NCBI GenBank assembly: GCA_029248755.1
Contig: JAQWIR010000017.1
Span: 1-50,027 of the forward strand
From: Porticoccaceae bacterium
GTDB taxonomy: Bacteria; Pseudomonadota; Gammaproteobacteria; Pseudomonadales; Porticoccaceae
DNA: 50,027 bases
Direction of reading: 5' to 3'
A program made the translations under genes and the position numbers. Under the pieces are notes generated by a model that searched no databases, was not told where the DNA came from, and saw only the letters and a program-made list of their open reading frames with translations. Shown here piece after piece: positions 26,916 through 37,411 of this stretch. Position 1 is the first letter of the stretch. Each line of letters opens with the position of its first letter.

Positions 26916-27785
26916 ATGAGCGAAACAGATAATCATACATACAGACTGATTATTCATTGCCCCGATAAAGTGGGTATTGTTGCGGCAGTAAGTCAGTTTA
27001 TTGCTGACCATAACGGCTGGTTGCTAGAGTCTAATTATCATGCTGACCCAGACAGTGATTGGTTTTTTATGCGCAACGAGCTAAAGGCCAGTTCGCTATC
27101 GATCAGTTTGGATGATTTTCGTGAAAAATTTTCAGCGCTTGCTGCAAGTTATGATATGCGCTGGGAGATTTACGACTCCAAAAAACCGCAAAAAGTAGTG
27201 CTTTTAGCCAGCCATGCGTCCCACTGCTTAGCTGATTTACTTCATCGCTGGCATAGCGGTGAACTTGATTGTGACATCAGCTGCGTTATTTCAAATCACG
27301 AAAATTTGCGATCAATGGTCGAGTGGCACAACATACCCTTTAAATACGTGCCTGTAGACAGCAAAAATAAAGCGCCAGCCTTTGCAGAAATGGAAACAAT
27401 TATTGATTCTTATAATGCAGATACAGTGGTTCTAGCACGCTATATGCAAATTATACCACCCAATATGTGTACCAAATATAAAGGCCGTATGATTAATATC
27501 CACCACAGCTTCCTTCCCTCATTTATTGGTGCTAATCCTTATTCAAAAGCCTATGAAAGGGGCGTTAAATTGGTGGGTGCAACCAGTCATTATGTGACTG
27601 AAGATCTAGATGAAGGTCCAATTATCGATCAGGATGTAGTTCGTGTTGGCCATAGTCACAGTGAGGCTGATTTAGTTCGTTTGGGAAGGGATGTTGAAAC
27701 CTTAGTTTTGGCTAGAGCGTTGCGCAATCATCTTGAGAATAGAGTGATTGTTCATGGACATAAGACGGTTGTTTTTGAGCAGTAA
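26916..27785 (+). CDS. purU: Formyltetrahydrofolate deformylase
   Basis: Hydrolyses 10-formyl-THF to THF and formate, balancing one-carbon pools. The protein has an N-terminal ACT domain (RLIIHCPDKVGIVAAVSQFIADHNG) and a formyltransferase-like domain. The catalytic segment is INIHHSFLPSFIGANPYSKAYERGVKLVGATSHYVTEDLDEGPIIDQ, with Asn, His and Asp in place. ATG 26916 is preferred over GTG 26913, giving 289 residues. Confidence 0.96.
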   Translation: MSETDNHTYRLIIHCPDKVGIVAAVSQFIADHNGWLLESNYHADPDSDWFFMRNELKASSLSISLDDFREKFSALAASYDMRWEIYDSKKPQKVVLLASHASHCLADLLHRWHSGELDCDISCVISNHENLRSMVEWHNIPFKYVPVDSKNKAPAFAEMETIIDSYNADTVVLARYMQIIPPNMCTKYKGRMINIHHSFLPSFIGANPYSKAYERGVKLVGATSHYVTEDLDEGPIIDQDVVRVGHSHSEADLVRLGRDVETLVLARALRNHLENRVIVHGHKTVVFEQ

Positions 27786-27794
27786 ATTTAAAGT

Positions 27795-27820
27795 ACAGAC
27801 TGGGTATGATCCCAGTCTGT
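27795..27820. terminator. Hairpin between convergent purU and usp genes
   Basis: ACAGACTGGG (27795-27804) pairs perfectly with CCCAGTCTGT (27811-27820) around a 6-nt loop. It lies 10 nt past the purU stop and 12 nt from the usp stop. Neither side has a proper T run after the stem, so its efficiency as a terminator is uncertain. Confidence 0.5.
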
Positions 27821-27831
27821 AAAAATCATTA

Positions 27832-28653
27832 CTAATATTCTGAATTAACCACTACCACATCCACATCTAATGCAGATATAACTCGCTCAGCAGTATTGCC
27901 TCGGCGTGTCTTGGTTAAACCTGTTTGGCCGAGGGTGCCAATAATCACCACATCTGCATCTATCTTTTTGGCGACCCTTGAAATTACTTCATCGGTATAA
28001 CCCTGTTCTACATGAGTATTGCTTTGACTCAGACCTGTATGCTTGGCCAATCTGCCGCGATCAGGGTAGAGAAGAGAGTCAATGTAGGCATTTACAACAT
28101 GAAAATCTGCACCATAACTTTTTGCTAAGTTCATGCCTCTCTCTAATATATTCTTATTAAGAGTCTCTTGGTTAATTCTAGAAGCTTGGAAGTTGACGGC
28201 CGCCAAAATCACCTTGCGCTGAGGTTTTGCTTCATCGCGAACCAATATAACGGGGCATACAGCTTCTTTAAGTAGCTCCCATTTAGACTCTGCAAAAATA
28301 AAGCGTTTGCTTTTAATCGGCTTGCCCGCTCGAATCATAATTCGAGTGGCGCCAAAATGTTTAGCTGAGGCCATGATTGATCCTTGCCAATCATTTGACC
28401 ATGAAATTTCAATTCTGTAATTAAGGCCTGCTTGTTTAAGAGGTCGATGAATTTGCTGTTCAAACCAATCGGTATCACGGTATATATTGGGATTTCTGGC
28501 ATCCAAGTTAACCGTATTGCTATCAACCGCAACAAACACACAGACCTCGGGTTTAGGTGTCATTAATTGTGAGGTAATAAGTGCGCGCTCAAGAGCTACT
28601 TGTTTGTCTAAAGTAGGGTTAACAACAACAAATATTTTTTCTTGATTGGGCAT
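27832..28653 (-). CDS. Tandem universal stress protein (UspE-like)
   Basis: A 273-residue protein with two Usp domains, roughly 1-140 and 148-273. The second has the ATP-binding signature GTLGQTGLTKTRRGNTAERVI (G-2x-G-9x-G pattern) followed by DVDVVVV. The first domain lacks a clear version of that motif. UspE-like proteins act in stress survival, but no specific role can be read. A strong AAGGAG site lies 7 nt before the ATG. It is a single gene, convergent with purU. Confidence 0.85.
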   Translation of the reverse strand: MPNQEKIFVVVNPTLDKQVALERALITSQLMTPKPEVCVFVAVDSNTVNLDARNPNIYRDTDWFEQQIHRPLKQAGLNYRIEISWSNDWQGSIMASAKHFGATRIMIRAGKPIKSKRFIFAESKWELLKEAVCPVILVRDEAKPQRKVILAAVNFQASRINQETLNKNILERGMNLAKSYGADFHVVNAYIDSLLYPDRGRLAKHTGLSQSNTHVEQGYTDEVISRVAKKIDADVVIIGTLGQTGLTKTRRGNTAERVISALDVDVVVVNSEY

Positions 28654-28761
28654 AAATTTCTCCTTTTGCCGCCTGTTTGATATGCGTGATAGTTATGTTA
28701 TTAAAAAACATTATGAATCGTGCGCATGATACGAGAAATTGCACTAAAAAGGGTCATATTT

Positions 28762-28828
28762 GGTTATGGTTTTTATCTATAACCTCTATACCATTTTGGT
28801 TATTACGCTTATTAATTAATCAGTAACC
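28762..28828. repeat. Cluster of GGTTAT motifs between usp and gltX
   Basis: GGTTAT at 28762-28767 and 28798-28803, with inverted copies ATAACC at 28779-28784 and GTAACC at 28823-28828. The spacing is not strictly regular. They could be operator half-sites in this divergent promoter region, or chance in AT-rich DNA. Confidence 0.3.
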
Positions 28829-28932
28829 ATTTAAAATTAAAATTTGTAGTAACAGAACAAAGACAGAAAACGTATAATCAATTTTTGGAGCATATTTAAT
28901 TTGCTTTAATGAGTAAAACCATTGGAAAAAAA

Positions 28933-30414
28933 ATGACGATCAGAACAAGAATTGCGCCATCTCCAACAGGAGACCCCCATGTGGGTACGGCCTATGTGGC
29001 ACTGTTTAATATGGTATTCGCCCGTAGCCAGGGTGGACAGTTTTTACTTCGTATAGAGGATACCGACCAGACTCGATCTACACCTGAGTCCGAGCAGGCT
29101 ATTTTAGATGCACTTTCATGGCTCGGGCTAGACTGGGATGAGGGTCCAAATGTAGGTGGCGATAAGGGCCCCTATCGTCAAAGTGAGCGATCAGATATTT
29201 ATCGCAAATATGCTGAGGAGCTAATAGAAAAAGGCTATGCCTTTCGTTGTTTTTGCACGCCACAAAGATTGGATGAATTACGCGCCACTCAGATGCAAGA
29301 AAAACAGCCGCTGGGCTACGATGGTCACTGCGAAAACCTATCTGAAGAAGAAATTGCCAAGCGCCTTGGGAATAATGAGCCCTATGTAGTACGAATGAAA
29401 GTGCCCAGAGAAGGACAGTGCACCTTTAACGATATGCTGCGCGGTGAAATTAGTATTGATTGGGCGCAAATTGATATGCAAATTCTGCTGAAAGCAGACG
29501 GTATGCCTACCTATCACTTAGCGAATGTGGTGGATGATCATCTTATGCAGATTAGCCATGTAATCCGTGGCGAAGAGTGGATTAACTCTGCACCTAAGCA
29601 TATTTTGCTTTATCAGTATTTTGGCTGGGATATACCGGTTTTTTGCCATCTCCCTCTATTGCGCAATGTGGATAAAAGTAAGCTTTCAAAGCGAAAAAAT
29701 CCCACCAGTATTTTGTATTATCAGCGCATGGGTTATCTGCCCGAGGCGCTACTTAATTATTTGGGTCGAATGGGCTGGTCAATGCCCGATGAGCGTGAGA
29801 AATTCACCCTAGATGACATGCTTAACGAATTTGACATCCAAAGAGTATCCCTAGGCGGCCCTGTATTTGATGTGGAAAAACTCAGCTGGCTAAATGGCAT
29901 GTGGATTCGCGAAGAATTAACCGACGAGCAACTGGCTGACCGACTTCAACAGTGGGCACTCAATCGAGATAACCTGATGGCATTTTTACCCTTCGCCAAA
30001 CAGCGAATGGAGACCCTATCGGATATAGCGCCACTGGGTAGTTATCTAGTTTCGGGCATGTTGCCTATTTCAGCAGAAGATTTGCACTCTGCAGGAATGG
30101 AGCAAGATCAGTTGCTAGAGGTATTGCAGTTCTCTCTCTGGCGGTTGGAATCTATTCAACAATGGCAGCGGGATAATATCTTCAATGCATTGAAGGCGGT
30201 TGCCGATGCTATGGATATCAAAATGAAGCCCTTTTTGGCGCCCTTATTTATTGCTATTGCCGGCAGTAGCTCTTCAATTTCGGTGATGGACTCTATGGCA
30301 CTTTTGGGTGCTGATATGTCTCGAGCAAGATTGCGCCATGCCATTGAACTGCTGGGTGGTGTAGGCAAGAAAAAGCTCAAAAAAATGGAAAAGGCCTATC
30401 AACAGCTTGGATAG
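28933..30414 (+). CDS. gltX: Glutamyl-tRNA synthetase
   Basis: Class I synthetase charging tRNA-Glu. The protein begins [22 protein letters not shown] (HIGH-type motif). It has a zinc site CFC...C in the region of residues 95-125 and the KMSKS-type motif KLSKRKN. I choose ATG 28933 over ATG 28909 because [16 protein letters not shown] is the normal N terminus and a GGA precedes it at suitable distance. This gives 493 residues, the usual length for Pseudomonas-type GltX. A TATAAT sits at 28873-28878 with no good -35 box. Confidence 0.96.
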   Translation: MTIRTRIAPSPTGDPHVGTAYVALFNMVFARSQGGQFLLRIEDTDQTRSTPESEQAILDALSWLGLDWDEGPNVGGDKGPYRQSERSDIYRKYAEELIEKGYAFRCFCTPQRLDELRATQMQEKQPLGYDGHCENLSEEEIAKRLGNNEPYVVRMKVPREGQCTFNDMLRGEISIDWAQIDMQILLKADGMPTYHLANVVDDHLMQISHVIRGEEWINSAPKHILLYQYFGWDIPVFCHLPLLRNVDKSKLSKRKNPTSILYYQRMGYLPEALLNYLGRMGWSMPDEREKFTLDDMLNEFDIQRVSLGGPVFDVEKLSWLNGMWIREELTDEQLADRLQQWALNRDNLMAFLPFAKQRMETLSDIAPLGSYLVSGMLPISAEDLHSAGMEQDQLLEVLQFSLWRLESIQQWQRDNIFNALKAVADAMDIKMKPFLAPLFIAIAGSSSSISVMDSMALLGADMSRARLRHAIELLGGVGKKKLKKMEKAYQQLG

Positions 30415-30436
30415 GTTCAATTAGTCATTAGCAAGC

Positions 30437-30465
30437 TTGACTTGCTGTCACCTGATCCCTATTAT
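30437..30465 (+). promoter_or_regulatory. Promoter for tRNA-Ala
   Basis: TTGACT (30437-30442) and TATTAT (30460-30465) are separated by exactly 17 nt. The tRNA begins 16 nt after the -10 box. Confidence 0.65.
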
Positions 30466-30480
30466 TCGACCTCCAAATTT

Positions 30481-30556
30481 GGGGCTATAGCTCAGCTGGG
30501 AGAGCGCAACACTGGCAGTGTTGAGGTCAGCGGTTCGATCCCGCTTAGCTCCACCA
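30481..30556 (+). tRNA. tRNA-Ala (anticodon GGC)
   Basis: Seventy-six nucleotides with encoded CCA. The acceptor stem GGGGCTA pairs with TAGCTCC with one G-U pair. The anticodon loop CTGGCAG gives GGC, and GGTTCGATCC forms the T arm. Confidence 0.96.
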
Positions 30557-30565
30557 AATCTTAAT

Positions 30566-30596
30566 CCCCCACATCCTAATATATGTGGGGGTTTTT
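30566..30596 (+). terminator. Terminator after tRNA-Ala
   Basis: CCCCCACAT (30566-30574) pairs with ATGTGGGGG (30583-30591) and is followed by five T. It sits 10 nt after the tRNA. Confidence 0.9.
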
Positions 30597-30659
30597 GGTT
30601 AGACATTCAGCAAATTATGACCATCTAATACTTTTAGTAAGTAGCAAAGGAGAACAGCA

Positions 30660-31847
30660 TTGATTAAGCCCCATGGCTCAGACAGTCTAAACCCACGCCT
30701 TGTAAGTGCAGACAGAGCACAGCAGTTATTAGTAGAAGCCGAGACTCTGCCAAGTTTGCTAGTTAATTCAGCGGCCGCCGCCAATGCAGTCATGTTAGGG
30801 GCAGGGTATTTTAATCCCTTAAAGGGCTTTATGAATTTAGCTGATGCCTTGAGTGTTTCAGCTAATTTGCACACAGAAGAGGGTTTGTTCTGGCCAGTGC
30901 CTGTGCTTAATCTTGTGGAAGATATTTCCTCAATTGAGGGTGCCAGCAGAATTGCATTGCGCGACCCCAATACCGAGGGCAACCCAGTTATGGCGGTGAT
31001 GGATGTTGCCGCAATTGAATCGGTTAGCGATGAGCAGATAGCCACCATGGCTCAAGAGATTTTTGGTACCACAGACCCAGAGCATCCGGGTGTTGCAACC
31101 TTTACTAATTTGGGGCGTTTTGTGGTCTCTGGTGATGTTGAGGTGTTGAGCCTAAGTTACTTCCAAGCCGATTTTCCCGATACGTTTAGAACAGCCACAG
31201 AAATTCGCGATGAAATTGCTGAGCGCGGCTGGAATAAGGTTGTGGCATTTCAGACCCGCAATCCTATGCACCGAGCCCACGAAGAGCTTTGTCGCATGGC
31301 CATGGAGCGTTTAGATGCCGATGGTGTGGTGATTCATATGCTATTGGGTAAGCTAAAGCCAGGAGATATCCCTGCGTCTGTTAGAGATAACTGTATCCGA
31401 AAGATGGTAGATTTGTATTTCCCCGAGAATTCAGTGATGGTTACCGGCTACGGCTTCGATATGCTGTATGCAGGGCCAAGAGAAGCGGTATTACACGCTG
31501 TATTCCGCCAAAATATGGGTGCTACCCATCTAATTGTGGGTCGAGATCATGCCGGTGTGGGTGACTATTATGGGGCTTTCGATGCGCAGACGATTTTTGC
31601 CGATAAAGTGCCAGAGGGTTCTCTAGAAATAGAGATCTTTAACGCCGATCACACCGCGTTTTCCAAGAAACTTAAGCGCGTTGTGATGATGAATGAAGCT
31701 GAAGACCATTCCAAAGACGATTTCATCTTATTATCAGGTACCAAGGTGCGCCAGATGCTAGGCGAGGGCATTGCACCACCACCGGAGTTCTCACGCCCAG
31801 AAGTGGCTCAGATTTTGATGGATTATTATCAAATTCAGAATAGCTAA
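30660..31847 (+). CDS. sat: Sulfate adenylyltransferase (homomeric ATP sulfurylase)
   Basis: Makes APS from ATP and sulfate, or the reverse in sulfur oxidation. The 395 residues start MIKPHGSDSLNPRLV. They contain an N-terminal PUA-like domain, the QTRNPMHRAHEEL catalytic motif (about 198-210) and VGRDHAGVGDYYGAFDAQ. It is the Sat type, not the CysD/CysN heterodimer. The start is TTG 30660 with AAGGAGA about 8 nt upstream; there is no alternative nearby ATG. It stands alone, so sequence does not show whether it serves assimilation or sulfite oxidation. Confidence 0.94.
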   Translation: MIKPHGSDSLNPRLVSADRAQQLLVEAETLPSLLVNSAAAANAVMLGAGYFNPLKGFMNLADALSVSANLHTEEGLFWPVPVLNLVEDISSIEGASRIALRDPNTEGNPVMAVMDVAAIESVSDEQIATMAQEIFGTTDPEHPGVATFTNLGRFVVSGDVEVLSLSYFQADFPDTFRTATEIRDEIAERGWNKVVAFQTRNPMHRAHEELCRMAMERLDADGVVIHMLLGKLKPGDIPASVRDNCIRKMVDLYFPENSVMVTGYGFDMLYAGPREAVLHAVFRQNMGATHLIVGRDHAGVGDYYGAFDAQTIFADKVPEGSLEIEIFNADHTAFSKKLKRVVMMNEAEDHSKDDFILLSGTKVRQMLGEGIAPPPEFSRPEVAQILMDYYQIQNS

Positions 31848-31933
31848 TCTTCACCAAGCAACAAATAATACAGGGTGGTCTTTATTAAATTAAGGCTGCC
31901 CTTTTTTATTGGGCTATTTCTGAAATTTAACGA

Positions 31934-31960
31934 TATATAAGCTGTTTTAAAGCTTATATA
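31934..31960. repeat. Perfect 10-bp inverted repeat upstream of rhlE
   Basis: TATATAAGCT (31934-31943) and AGCTTATATA (31951-31960) flank a 7-nt loop. It lies about 120 bp before the rhlE start and about 85 bp after sat. There is no T run, so an operator or a leader-RNA structure is more likely than a terminator. Confidence 0.5.
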
Positions 31961-32082
31961 GCCGTTTAGAGTGCAATTTGCCGACTAAACCTGTAAGATT
32001 CGCGCCCTAAGAATGAGCACTACATTCTATTCAACTCGCCAAAATTGTCGAACATCGACACTAACTCTAAAGTAACTATTTT

Positions 32083-33591
32083 ATGACCTTTAAAGAACTG
32101 GGTTTATCCGCGCCTATTTTAAAAGCTGTAACCGCTCAAGGTTATACTGAACCATCACCTATTCAAGCAAAAGCAATCCCTGCTGTGCTCGAGGGTCATG
32201 ATTTAATGGCTGCCGCCCAAACGGGCACAGGTAAAACAGCTGGTTTTACGTTGCCCATTTTGGAGCGTCTTAGTGGTGGACGCAGAGCAGGCTCAAATCA
32301 GGCGCGTTGTCTAATCTTAACGCCTACCAGAGAGTTAGCGGCCCAAGTTGGCGAAAGCGTAGCAACTTACTCTAAACACCTGTCGTTGACCTCTGCCGTG
32401 GTATTTGGCGGAGTAAAGATTAATCCTCAAATGATCAAACTTAGACGCGGTGTTGATATTTTAGTGGCAACACCCGGTCGTTTAATGGATCTTCACAGTC
32501 AAAATGCAGTTAAATTCGATCACTTGCAGGTTTTAGTGCTAGATGAAGCTGACAGAATGCTCGATATGGGCTTTATTCGTGATATAAAGCGCATTATTGA
32601 CCTGCTACCTCGACGCAGACAAAACTTGCTATTTTCAGCGACTTTTTCCGATGATATTCGCAATCTTGCTAGAGGTCTATTACGCAAACCCATAGAAATT
32701 TCTGTGAGCCCGCGCAATGCTACGGCGACGTCTGTTACCCAGCAAATACATCCGGTTGATAAGAAAAAGAAACCACAACTACTGACACGCTTGATTCATG
32801 ATGGTAAGTGGGACCAAGCGCTTGTATTCACTAAAACCAAGCATGGTGCCAATAAACTTACTAAGCATTTGGAATCTGAGGGTATTGTCGCTGCGGCTAT
32901 TCATGGTAATAAAAGTCAGGGTGCGCGAACCAAGGCTTTGGCAGGTTTTAAAGCCGGAGAAATTAGAATTTTAGTGGCCACCGATATTGCCGCCCGTGGA
33001 TTGGATATTGAGCAGCTTCCTCAGGTGGTCAACTTTGATCTTCCCAATGTATCAGAGGACTATGTGCATCGCATTGGACGCACTGGACGCGCCGGTCAAA
33101 CGGGTAAAGCAATCTCATTGGTAAGTGCCGATGAAGTTGATTTACTGTCTGATATCGAACGCCTTATTCAGCAGCTATTACCGCGCGAAGAAGTGGAAGG
33201 CTATGAGCCCAAGCATGCATTGCCGGAAACCACGCTAAGAGCCCCAGTAAAGCCTAAAAAGCCAAGAAAAGCACTAAACCGAGAGACTGGTGCGGGTAAT
33301 AATAGCAGACGAGATAAAAAGTCAGGTGGTGGCAACCGCTCAGGTTATGGTCAAGGTCCAAAGCCTGGAAATAAGAACAAGTCTGGTGGCAGGTCGCAGA
33401 CGGCCAAAGCCAATGATGGAACCAGCAGAGATTCTGGTAAGCCGTCTAATTCTCAAAGAAAATCACCATCCAAAGGAAAACCTGCCTCAGGCTCGGGAAA
33501 ATCGCCCTATGGTGCAGGTGGTGGCAAGCGCAGTGGCGGAAATAACTTTTCCAGTAATCGTTCCGGATCCGATAGACGCGGTAACCGATAA
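32083..33591 (+). CDS. rhlE: DEAD-box RNA helicase RhlE-like
   Basis: ATP-dependent RNA helicase, probably in ribosome assembly or RNA decay. The 502 residues show the Q motif, Walker [10 protein letters not shown] (about 44-52), [18 protein letters not shown] (DEAD), SATF, and [10 protein letters not shown]. From about residue 385 the tail is disordered and basic, rich in Gly, Ser, Lys and Asn, as in the RhlE subfamily. A long AT-rich leader with an inverted repeat precedes it, suggesting cold or RNA-level control. Confidence 0.92.
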   Translation: MTFKELGLSAPILKAVTAQGYTEPSPIQAKAIPAVLEGHDLMAAAQTGTGKTAGFTLPILERLSGGRRAGSNQARCLILTPTRELAAQVGESVATYSKHLSLTSAVVFGGVKINPQMIKLRRGVDILVATPGRLMDLHSQNAVKFDHLQVLVLDEADRMLDMGFIRDIKRIIDLLPRRRQNLLFSATFSDDIRNLARGLLRKPIEISVSPRNATATSVTQQIHPVDKKKKPQLLTRLIHDGKWDQALVFTKTKHGANKLTKHLESEGIVAAAIHGNKSQGARTKALAGFKAGEIRILVATDIAARGLDIEQLPQVVNFDLPNVSEDYVHRIGRTGRAGQTGKAISLVSADEVDLLSDIERLIQQLLPREEVEGYEPKHALPETTLRAPVKPKKPRKALNRETGAGNNSRRDKKSGGGNRSGYGQGPKPGNKNKSGGRSQTAKANDGTSRDSGKPSNSQRKSPSKGKPASGSGKSPYGAGGGKRSGGNNFSSNRSGSDRRGNR

Positions 33592-33660
33592 CTCATTTCA
33601 TCGGCTCATCTAAACGCTAATGAGCTATGTTTAAAACCCTATTTTAGAGAAAACTAATTA

Positions 33661-35226
33661 ATGTTTGAATTTCAATTAAGCAAAGTAGCCACTTTCAAGA
33701 ATGACTTACTTTCTGGTCTTACCGTTGCGTTAGCATTGGTTCCTGAGGCTGTGGCCTTTGCTTTTGTAGCCGGAGTAGAGCCCCTAGTGGGTCTTTATGC
33801 GGCATTTATGGTGGGGCTCATTACCGCAACAATTGGCGGTCGTCCCGGTATGATTAGTGGTGCCACAGGCGCACTTGCTGTAGTTATGGTGTCGCTGGTG
33901 GCTCAACATGGTGTCGAGTACTTATTTATCACCGTAGTCTTAATGGGCATACTTCAAATTGCCGCGGGTATCTTTAAGTTAGGAAAATTTATTCGCATGG
34001 TGCCGCACCCAGTGATGCTTGGGTTTGTGAATGGCTTGGCGATTGTTATTTTTCTGGCACAACTCGGTCAGTTTGGCGAAGCGGGTCAGCCCGGTTGGCT
34101 TGATGGCACCTTTATGCAAGGCTCTATAGTCGATGTAGCCTGGTTGCAGGGCAGTGCTTTAAGCATGTTATTAGGCCTAGTCTTGCTGACTATGCTTATT
34201 ATTTATTTTCTCCCCAAGATCACTAGAGCCATCCCTTCGTCTCTTGCTGCCATTTTAGTGGTTACAGGGCTGGTTTTGGGCTTTGATTTAGATACCAAAG
34301 TAGTCGGTGATGTGGCCTCTATTAGCGGCGGTTTGCCCAGCTTCCATATCCCAATGGTGCCATTTACCTTTGAAACCTTAATGATTATTTTGCCCTATTC
34401 AATTATTTTGGCAGCCATAGGACTGATTGAGTCACTACTAACCTTAAGACTTATCGATGAAATTACTGAAACTCGCGGTCGCGGCAATAAAGAATGCATA
34501 GGTCAGGGTGTTGCTAATACATTGACAGGATTTTTTGGCGGTATGGGTGGTTGTGCCATGATTGGTCAAAGTATGATTAATGTGAACTCCGGTGGTCGTG
34601 GTCGACTATCTGGTATCAGTGCTGCTTTATTCCTATTGCTATTCATACTGGTGGCCTCGCCGTTAATTGAAAAAATTCCATTGGCTGCCCTTATTGGCGT
34701 AATGTTTATTGTGGTTATTGGTACTTTTGAATGGTCAAGCTTTAGAATTATTGGCAAGGTGCCCAGAAGTGATGCGCTTATTTTAGTCCTAGTTTCTGGC
34801 GTTACTGTGGCCACAGATTTGGCCGTAGCCGTAGTGGTTGGGGTGATTGTTTCTGCCCTAGTCTTTGCATGGCAACATGCCAAATATATCCGTATAGATG
34901 CTAGAGAGGATCACAAAGGCTCAACGGTTTATGCGGTAACAGGCCCATTATTTTTTGGCTCAGTTACCTCATTTCTAGAGCGCTTTGACCCCAAACATGA
35001 TAACGATGAAGTAGTGATTGATTTTGCTCGCTCAAGAGTAGCGGATCACTCAGGTCTTGAGGCTATAGATACATTGGCCGAGCGCTATGAAAAGGCGGGC
35101 AAAAATTTGCACCTTGTTCACTTGAGTGAAGAATGTCGCAGGCTGCTTACCAAAGCCGGCAATCTTGTTGAGGTCAATGTAATCGAAGATCCCAAGTACT
35201 TTGTTGCCGATGACAGCTTGGCGTAG
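33661..35226 (+). CDS. SulP-family anion transporter with STAS domain
   Basis: Inner-membrane transporter of the SLC26/SulP family, 521 residues. About a dozen hydrophobic helices span residues 15-405 (for example [34 protein letters not shown]). A STAS domain follows from about 415 with [21 protein letters not shown]. The substrate could be sulfate or bicarbonate, and I cannot tell which from sequence. A sulfate role would suit the ATP sulfurylase two genes upstream, but they are not in one operon. Confidence 0.85.
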   Translation: MFEFQLSKVATFKNDLLSGLTVALALVPEAVAFAFVAGVEPLVGLYAAFMVGLITATIGGRPGMISGATGALAVVMVSLVAQHGVEYLFITVVLMGILQIAAGIFKLGKFIRMVPHPVMLGFVNGLAIVIFLAQLGQFGEAGQPGWLDGTFMQGSIVDVAWLQGSALSMLLGLVLLTMLIIYFLPKITRAIPSSLAAILVVTGLVLGFDLDTKVVGDVASISGGLPSFHIPMVPFTFETLMIILPYSIILAAIGLIESLLTLRLIDEITETRGRGNKECIGQGVANTLTGFFGGMGGCAMIGQSMINVNSGGRGRLSGISAALFLLLFILVASPLIEKIPLAALIGVMFIVVIGTFEWSSFRIIGKVPRSDALILVLVSGVTVATDLAVAVVVGVIVSALVFAWQHAKYIRIDAREDHKGSTVYAVTGPLFFGSVTSFLERFDPKHDNDEVVIDFARSRVADHSGLEAIDTLAERYEKAGKNLHLVHLSEECRRLLTKAGNLVEVNVIEDPKYFVADDSLA

Positions 35227-35264
35227 ACTGCAGTAAAAAATTGTTATTTAACAACTAGCCAATA

Positions 35265-35292
35265 CTTGAAATTTGGTTTTTTGCCCTCATCT
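35265..35292 (+). promoter_or_regulatory. Heat-shock (sigma-32) promoter for htpG
   Basis: CTTGAAA (35265-35271) is a perfect -35 element for sigma-32. CCTCATCT (35285-35292) is close to its CCCCATNT -10 element, with a 13-nt spacer. It lies about 60 nt before the htpG start. The E. coli htpG promoter has the same design. Confidence 0.65.
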
Positions 35293-35350
35293 TGATAACA
35301 CAGGCAGATAATTGCCAAACATAAAGTGTTAATTAGGAGAGATAGCAAAA

Positions 35351-37285
35351 ATGACAGCCAAGTCAAAAAGTAAAGCAGAAACTATGGGGTTCCAAACTGA
35401 AGCAAAGCAATTGCTTCATTTGATGATTCACTCTTTATATTCTAATAAAGAGATATTTTTGCGGGAATTAATATCTAATGCATCGGATGCAACCGATAAG
35501 TTGCGTGTTGAGGCATTAGAAAACAGTGCGCTGTACGAAAGTGATGGCGACCTAAAAATTAGAATAGCAGTAGATGAAGACGCCAAAACTATTGAGATCT
35601 CTGATAATGGTATCGGCATGTCCAAAGATGAGGTTATCGCTAACCTCGGTACTATTGCCAAATCTGGCACCTCTGAATTTCTTAAAAATCTTACCGGTGA
35701 TCAAAAGAAAGATTCACAGTTAATTGGTCAATTTGGTGTGGGTTTTTACTCCTCTTTTATTGTCGCTAAGCAGGTTGTAGTAGAGACTCGCCGTGCAGGT
35801 GCTGCGGCAAATGAAGCCGTGCGATGGACCTGTGAGGGTGAAGCTGACTTTCAAATTGAAGCGATAGAAAAAGCGGATCGCGGAACCAGTATCACCCTTA
35901 TTCTTAAAGATGATGAGCAAGAGTTCGCCAATGACTGGCGTCTGCGCAGTATTATCAAAAAGTATTCTGATCATATTGCCATTCCGGTTGAAATGGAAAA
36001 GATGCAACCACCGACTGAAGAAGGTAAAGAAGCAGATACCGAACAGGCACCCGAGTGGGAAGCTATCAACGATGCTAAAGCGCTTTGGACCAAATCTAGA
36101 AGCGACGTTAGCGATGATGAATATAACGAGTTCTACCGTCATATTTCTCATGATTTTGCCGAGCCACTGGCTTGGAGTCATAACCGAGTAGAGGGCAAGC
36201 ACGAATATACAAGTTTGCTGTATATCCCCGGTATGGCGCCTATGGATCTCTATCAGCGAGAGGCAACTCGCGGTTTAAAACTGTATATAAAGCGCACTTT
36301 TATTATGGATGATGCCGAACAGTTCTTACCCATGTATCTGCGCTTTGTAAAAGGTGTTTTAGATAGTGCAGATTTGCCGCTTAATGTGTCTCGGGAAATA
36401 CTGCAGAGCACACCGATGGTTGATAGCATTCGTTCAGCACTGACCAAGCGTATCCTTGACATACTGACTAAGATGGCGAAAAGCGAGCCCGAAAAATACG
36501 CAACATTCTGGACTCAGTTTGGTGCGGTACTTAAAGAAGGACCAAGTGAAGATAATGGTAATCGGGAAAAAATTGCTAAGTTATTCCGCTTTGCTAGTTC
36601 AACCAGTGAAGGCTCAGAGCCAAGCGTCAGTCTTACTGACTATATTGAGCGCATGAAAGAAGGGCAGGATAAAATCTACTATGTCACCGGCGATAGCCAT
36701 TCAGTGGTAGCCAATAGTCCCTACTTAGAAGTGTTTAAAAAGCATGGTATTGAAGTGCTGTTAATGTCAGATCGCATTGATGAGTGGATGATGGGATATC
36801 TATCAGAATTTGACGGCAAATCATTCCAAGATGTGGCTCGCGGTGACCTTGATCTAAGCGCAATTATTGGCAAAGAAGACAAGGCAGAAAAAGACAGTAA
36901 ATCAAAGGCCAAGAAGAAAGATCAAACCGCAGAAGATACATTGTTTGAGCGTGTTAAAACCCTACTAGAATCGAAGGTTGAAGACGTTAAAAGCACCAAT
37001 CGATTGACGACTTCACCCGCCTGTCTGGTGGTAGGGCAAAATGATATGGGTGAGCAGATGCGTAAAATTATGCAGGCTGCAGGTCAAGCAGTACCCGAGA
37101 CAAAACCAATACTTGAACTGAACATGGAGCATCCGCTGGTGGCCAAGCTGGTTGACGAAAAGGACGATGAAAATGCCGCTCGTCTGGCATCAGTTTTATT
37201 CGATCAAGCCGCATTATCAGCGGGTCGACAGCTTGAGAATCCAGCGCAGTTTGTGCAGGAACTTAACAAGCTAATGTTCCAGTAA
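35351..37285 (+). CDS. htpG: Molecular chaperone HtpG (Hsp90)
   Basis: ATP-dependent chaperone of 644 residues. The N domain carries the conserved [41 protein letters not shown] and [14 protein letters not shown] motifs. The middle domain has [12 protein letters not shown] lysine-rich insertion (about 516-530) precedes the C-terminal dimerisation domain. The start has a GGAGAG Shine-Dalgarno. It stands alone with its own heat-shock-type promoter and a hairpin after the stop. Confidence 0.98.
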   Translation: MTAKSKSKAETMGFQTEAKQLLHLMIHSLYSNKEIFLRELISNASDATDKLRVEALENSALYESDGDLKIRIAVDEDAKTIEISDNGIGMSKDEVIANLGTIAKSGTSEFLKNLTGDQKKDSQLIGQFGVGFYSSFIVAKQVVVETRRAGAAANEAVRWTCEGEADFQIEAIEKADRGTSITLILKDDEQEFANDWRLRSIIKKYSDHIAIPVEMEKMQPPTEEGKEADTEQAPEWEAINDAKALWTKSRSDVSDDEYNEFYRHISHDFAEPLAWSHNRVEGKHEYTSLLYIPGMAPMDLYQREATRGLKLYIKRTFIMDDAEQFLPMYLRFVKGVLDSADLPLNVSREILQSTPMVDSIRSALTKRILDILTKMAKSEPEKYATFWTQFGAVLKEGPSEDNGNREKIAKLFRFASSTSEGSEPSVSLTDYIERMKEGQDKIYYVTGDSHSVVANSPYLEVFKKHGIEVLLMSDRIDEWMMGYLSEFDGKSFQDVARGDLDLSAIIGKEDKAEKDSKSKAKKKDQTAEDTLFERVKTLLESKVEDVKSTNRLTTSPACLVVGQNDMGEQMRKIMQAAGQAVPETKPILELNMEHPLVAKLVDEKDDENAARLASVLFDQAALSAGRQLENPAQFVQELNKLMFQ

Positions 37286-37301
37286 AACAGCAACAACAGA
37301 A

Positions 37302-37325
37302 AAAGCGCCCTCTATAGGGCGCTTT
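37302..37325 (+). terminator. Terminator after htpG
   Basis: AAAGCGCCC (37302-37310) pairs perfectly with GGGCGCTTT (37317-37325) around a 6-nt loop, followed by ATTAATTTTAA. The T run is short. Confidence 0.75.
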
Positions 37326-37411
37326 ATTAATTTTAATATAGCTGACATCATTGCAATCAGTACCTATAATGCCAATGCATAAAGCCAAGGATTTTGTTGG
37401 AGCGGTCTCAG

